A stretch of 64,000 nt of DNA from Closterium sp. NIES-65 (taxonomy: Eukaryota; Streptophyta; Zygnematophyceae; Desmidiales; Closteriaceae), in NCBI GenBank assembly GCA_948144175.1, contig CANXME010002133.1, forward strand, positions 260,501-324,500, written 5' to 3'. The notes beneath the pieces were generated by a model, which saw only the letters and a list, made by a program, of their open reading frames with translations, had not been told where the DNA came from and searched no databases. Below, one piece after another: positions 62,901 through 64,000 of this stretch (within the stretch, counting starts at the first letter, position 1; the number at the start of each line of letters is the position of its first letter). A program made the translations under genes and the position numbers.

Positions 62901-63503
62901 CAGCTGCACCAGCAGCAGCAGCAGCAACAAGAGCAGGAGCAGCAAACAGCGTTTCAAGAGCTTTCTGCTGCCGTGGCTGCTGCAGCTGCTGCTAGCAGCG
63001 GCGCCAGTGCTGCCAGTTCTGGCGGCGGAGTGACGGTTGGGGCGAAGCGGAGGGCGTTATCCGATGCGGAGGCTGTTCTCGCCAGCAACCCGGACTTTTT
63101 CGCCTCGGTCCTCGAAGATTCATCGAATCTGGACGGTATGATTCATCTAGAGGGCATGCTGCATCAGCAGCAGCAACCGAGCTTGGGATCTCCCCATGAG
63201 ACTATTACGGATGATGGGGCAGGTCGGGGAGGAGGTTCGGGCCAAGCCGGAGCAGCAGGTTCGGGGATGATGTCATCTAATGCTAATGCTAATGGTATTG
63301 CAAACGGCAATGGTACTGCCAGTGGTAATGGTGGGGACGCTGGTGGGGCAGCCGTGGAGCAGAGCGGAGGGGGTCCGGTGGGGATGGAAGAGGATGTGGA
63401 TGACAGCTTGTTTGGGTTCAGCTTTGGAGCGATAGGGAATCAGGACCACATGAGACTGCTCAACAATCTCATGGATGAGGAATTGTGCTACTTCGGTGCA
63501 TGA
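59927..63503 (+). CDS. EIL: EIN3/EIL ethylene-signalling transcription factor, two exons
   Basis: Exons 59927-60277 and 60438-63503 (GT-AG, phase 0) give 1138 aa. The N-terminal EIN3 DNA-binding region is very well preserved: [38 protein letters not shown] across the splice site into [93 protein letters not shown] and [20 protein letters not shown]. The family's later [15 protein letters not shown] block lies near residue 466. The C-terminal half is low complexity (poly-Ala, poly-Gln, Met/Gly/Pro-rich). In land plants EIN3 acts in the nucleus and is stabilised by ethylene through EIN2 and the EBF F-box proteins. It is nearly twice the Arabidopsis length because of homopolymer tracts. Start at 59927 chosen because similarity to acidic EIN3 N-termini begins just after it; 59774 would add 51 residues. 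Confidence 0.93.
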
Positions 63504-64000
63504 AGGGTGTCTCAGCATTGTGGTTGAAAATGAGGATCAGATGTATGAGAAGCTGTGTTGTTTAGGTGTTTGAGAAATTACTTGGATGCATTTGGCTAGT
63601 GCTGTAGATGTGGCAATCAGATGTGGCAATCAAGGTGATGAGGTGAGACTGTTTTAACAATCTGATGCTAGACTAGCTTGACCAAGGAGTTTGTTGGCTA
63701 TCGATGTATTTCATGTTTCCTAGTAGACAATCCTTGTTTTTTCCATTGTGCATAGCGTGTACAAAGCAGCAGGATTTGATTGCAAACCACTACTGTACAA
63801 CAACTCATTTTTAGTGGAACTTGTAGGTAGATATAATATATGTCAAACGTCACCCATATTTATGGTATGTACAATAGGGGGGGAATACATTGAAAATCAC
63901 CATTACACAGTCATTGGTAAGTACAACTGTTTTGTAACCACACTAATGCAACTCATACACAATGACTGCAAGTAGGCTAGGCACCAAAGTACCAAATAAG
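63504..64000. other. 3' flank of the EIN3/EIL gene
   Basis: AT-richer sequence, probably 3' UTR and intergenic. It includes a direct repeat of AGATGTGGCAATCA near 63606-63631. Nothing else recognised. Confidence 0.5.

Overview
The window looks like nuclear DNA of a streptophyte green plant, most plausibly a charophyte (zygnematophyte-type) alga; this placement is inference. Evidence: an EIN3/EIL ethylene-response regulator, a chloroplast LHCII phosphatase of the TAP38/PPH1 type, a chloroplast Clp adaptor of the ClpF type, GT-AG introns, high GC content, long low-complexity Ala/Gln/Gly/Ser tracts, and plant-type Copia and Gypsy elements primed by initiator-Met tRNA. No species is claimed.

Layout. 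0.8-5.0 kb (+): spliced ClpF-like gene (UVR plus YccV-like domains). 7.6-10.5 kb (+): intronless F-box/WD40 protein. 11.4-15.5 kb (+): intronless subfamily-D (SbmA/YddA-like) half ABC transporter. 16.3-22.9 kb (+): eight-exon TAP38/PPH1-type PP2C phosphatase. 24.0-27.0 kb (-): four-exon ARGLU1-like RS protein, convergent with the phosphatase. 27.3-51.3 kb: a nest of LTR retrotransposons. An old minus-strand Gypsy carries a second complete Gypsy in its 3' LTR; that one was hit by a Copia element in its integrase. The RT gene of the outer Gypsy was hit by a Copia (now truncated) and by a very young 1.25-kb non-autonomous TRIM-like element. 51.3-58.1 kb: a MITE, a second TRIM/LARD-like element, a truncated minus-strand Copia and a purine-rich minisatellite. 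59.9-63.5 kb (+): two-exon EIN3/EIL gene.

The main unusual signal is in the introns. In all three genes with several introns, fragments spanning a splice junction were tandemly copied many times: copies of an exon's start lie upstream of it and copies of its end lie downstream, so introns are full of decaying exon edges. Exon models that use only phase-compatible copies give whole-codon reading frames (467 aa ClpF, 386 aa TAP38, 413 aa ARGLU1). Some arrays reduce to minisatellites whose unit carries a consensus 5' splice site. Short perfect palindromes, several with a TTTTGAG/CTCAAAA core, sit near the duplications. This may be a distinctive mode of intron growth.

The cellular genes do not form an operon or a pathway. 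Two are predicted plastid proteins (ClpF for protein turnover, TAP38 for state transitions), one is a splicing-linked RS protein and one is a transcription factor. All exon models come from reading splice signals and reading phase; no transcript evidence was available.
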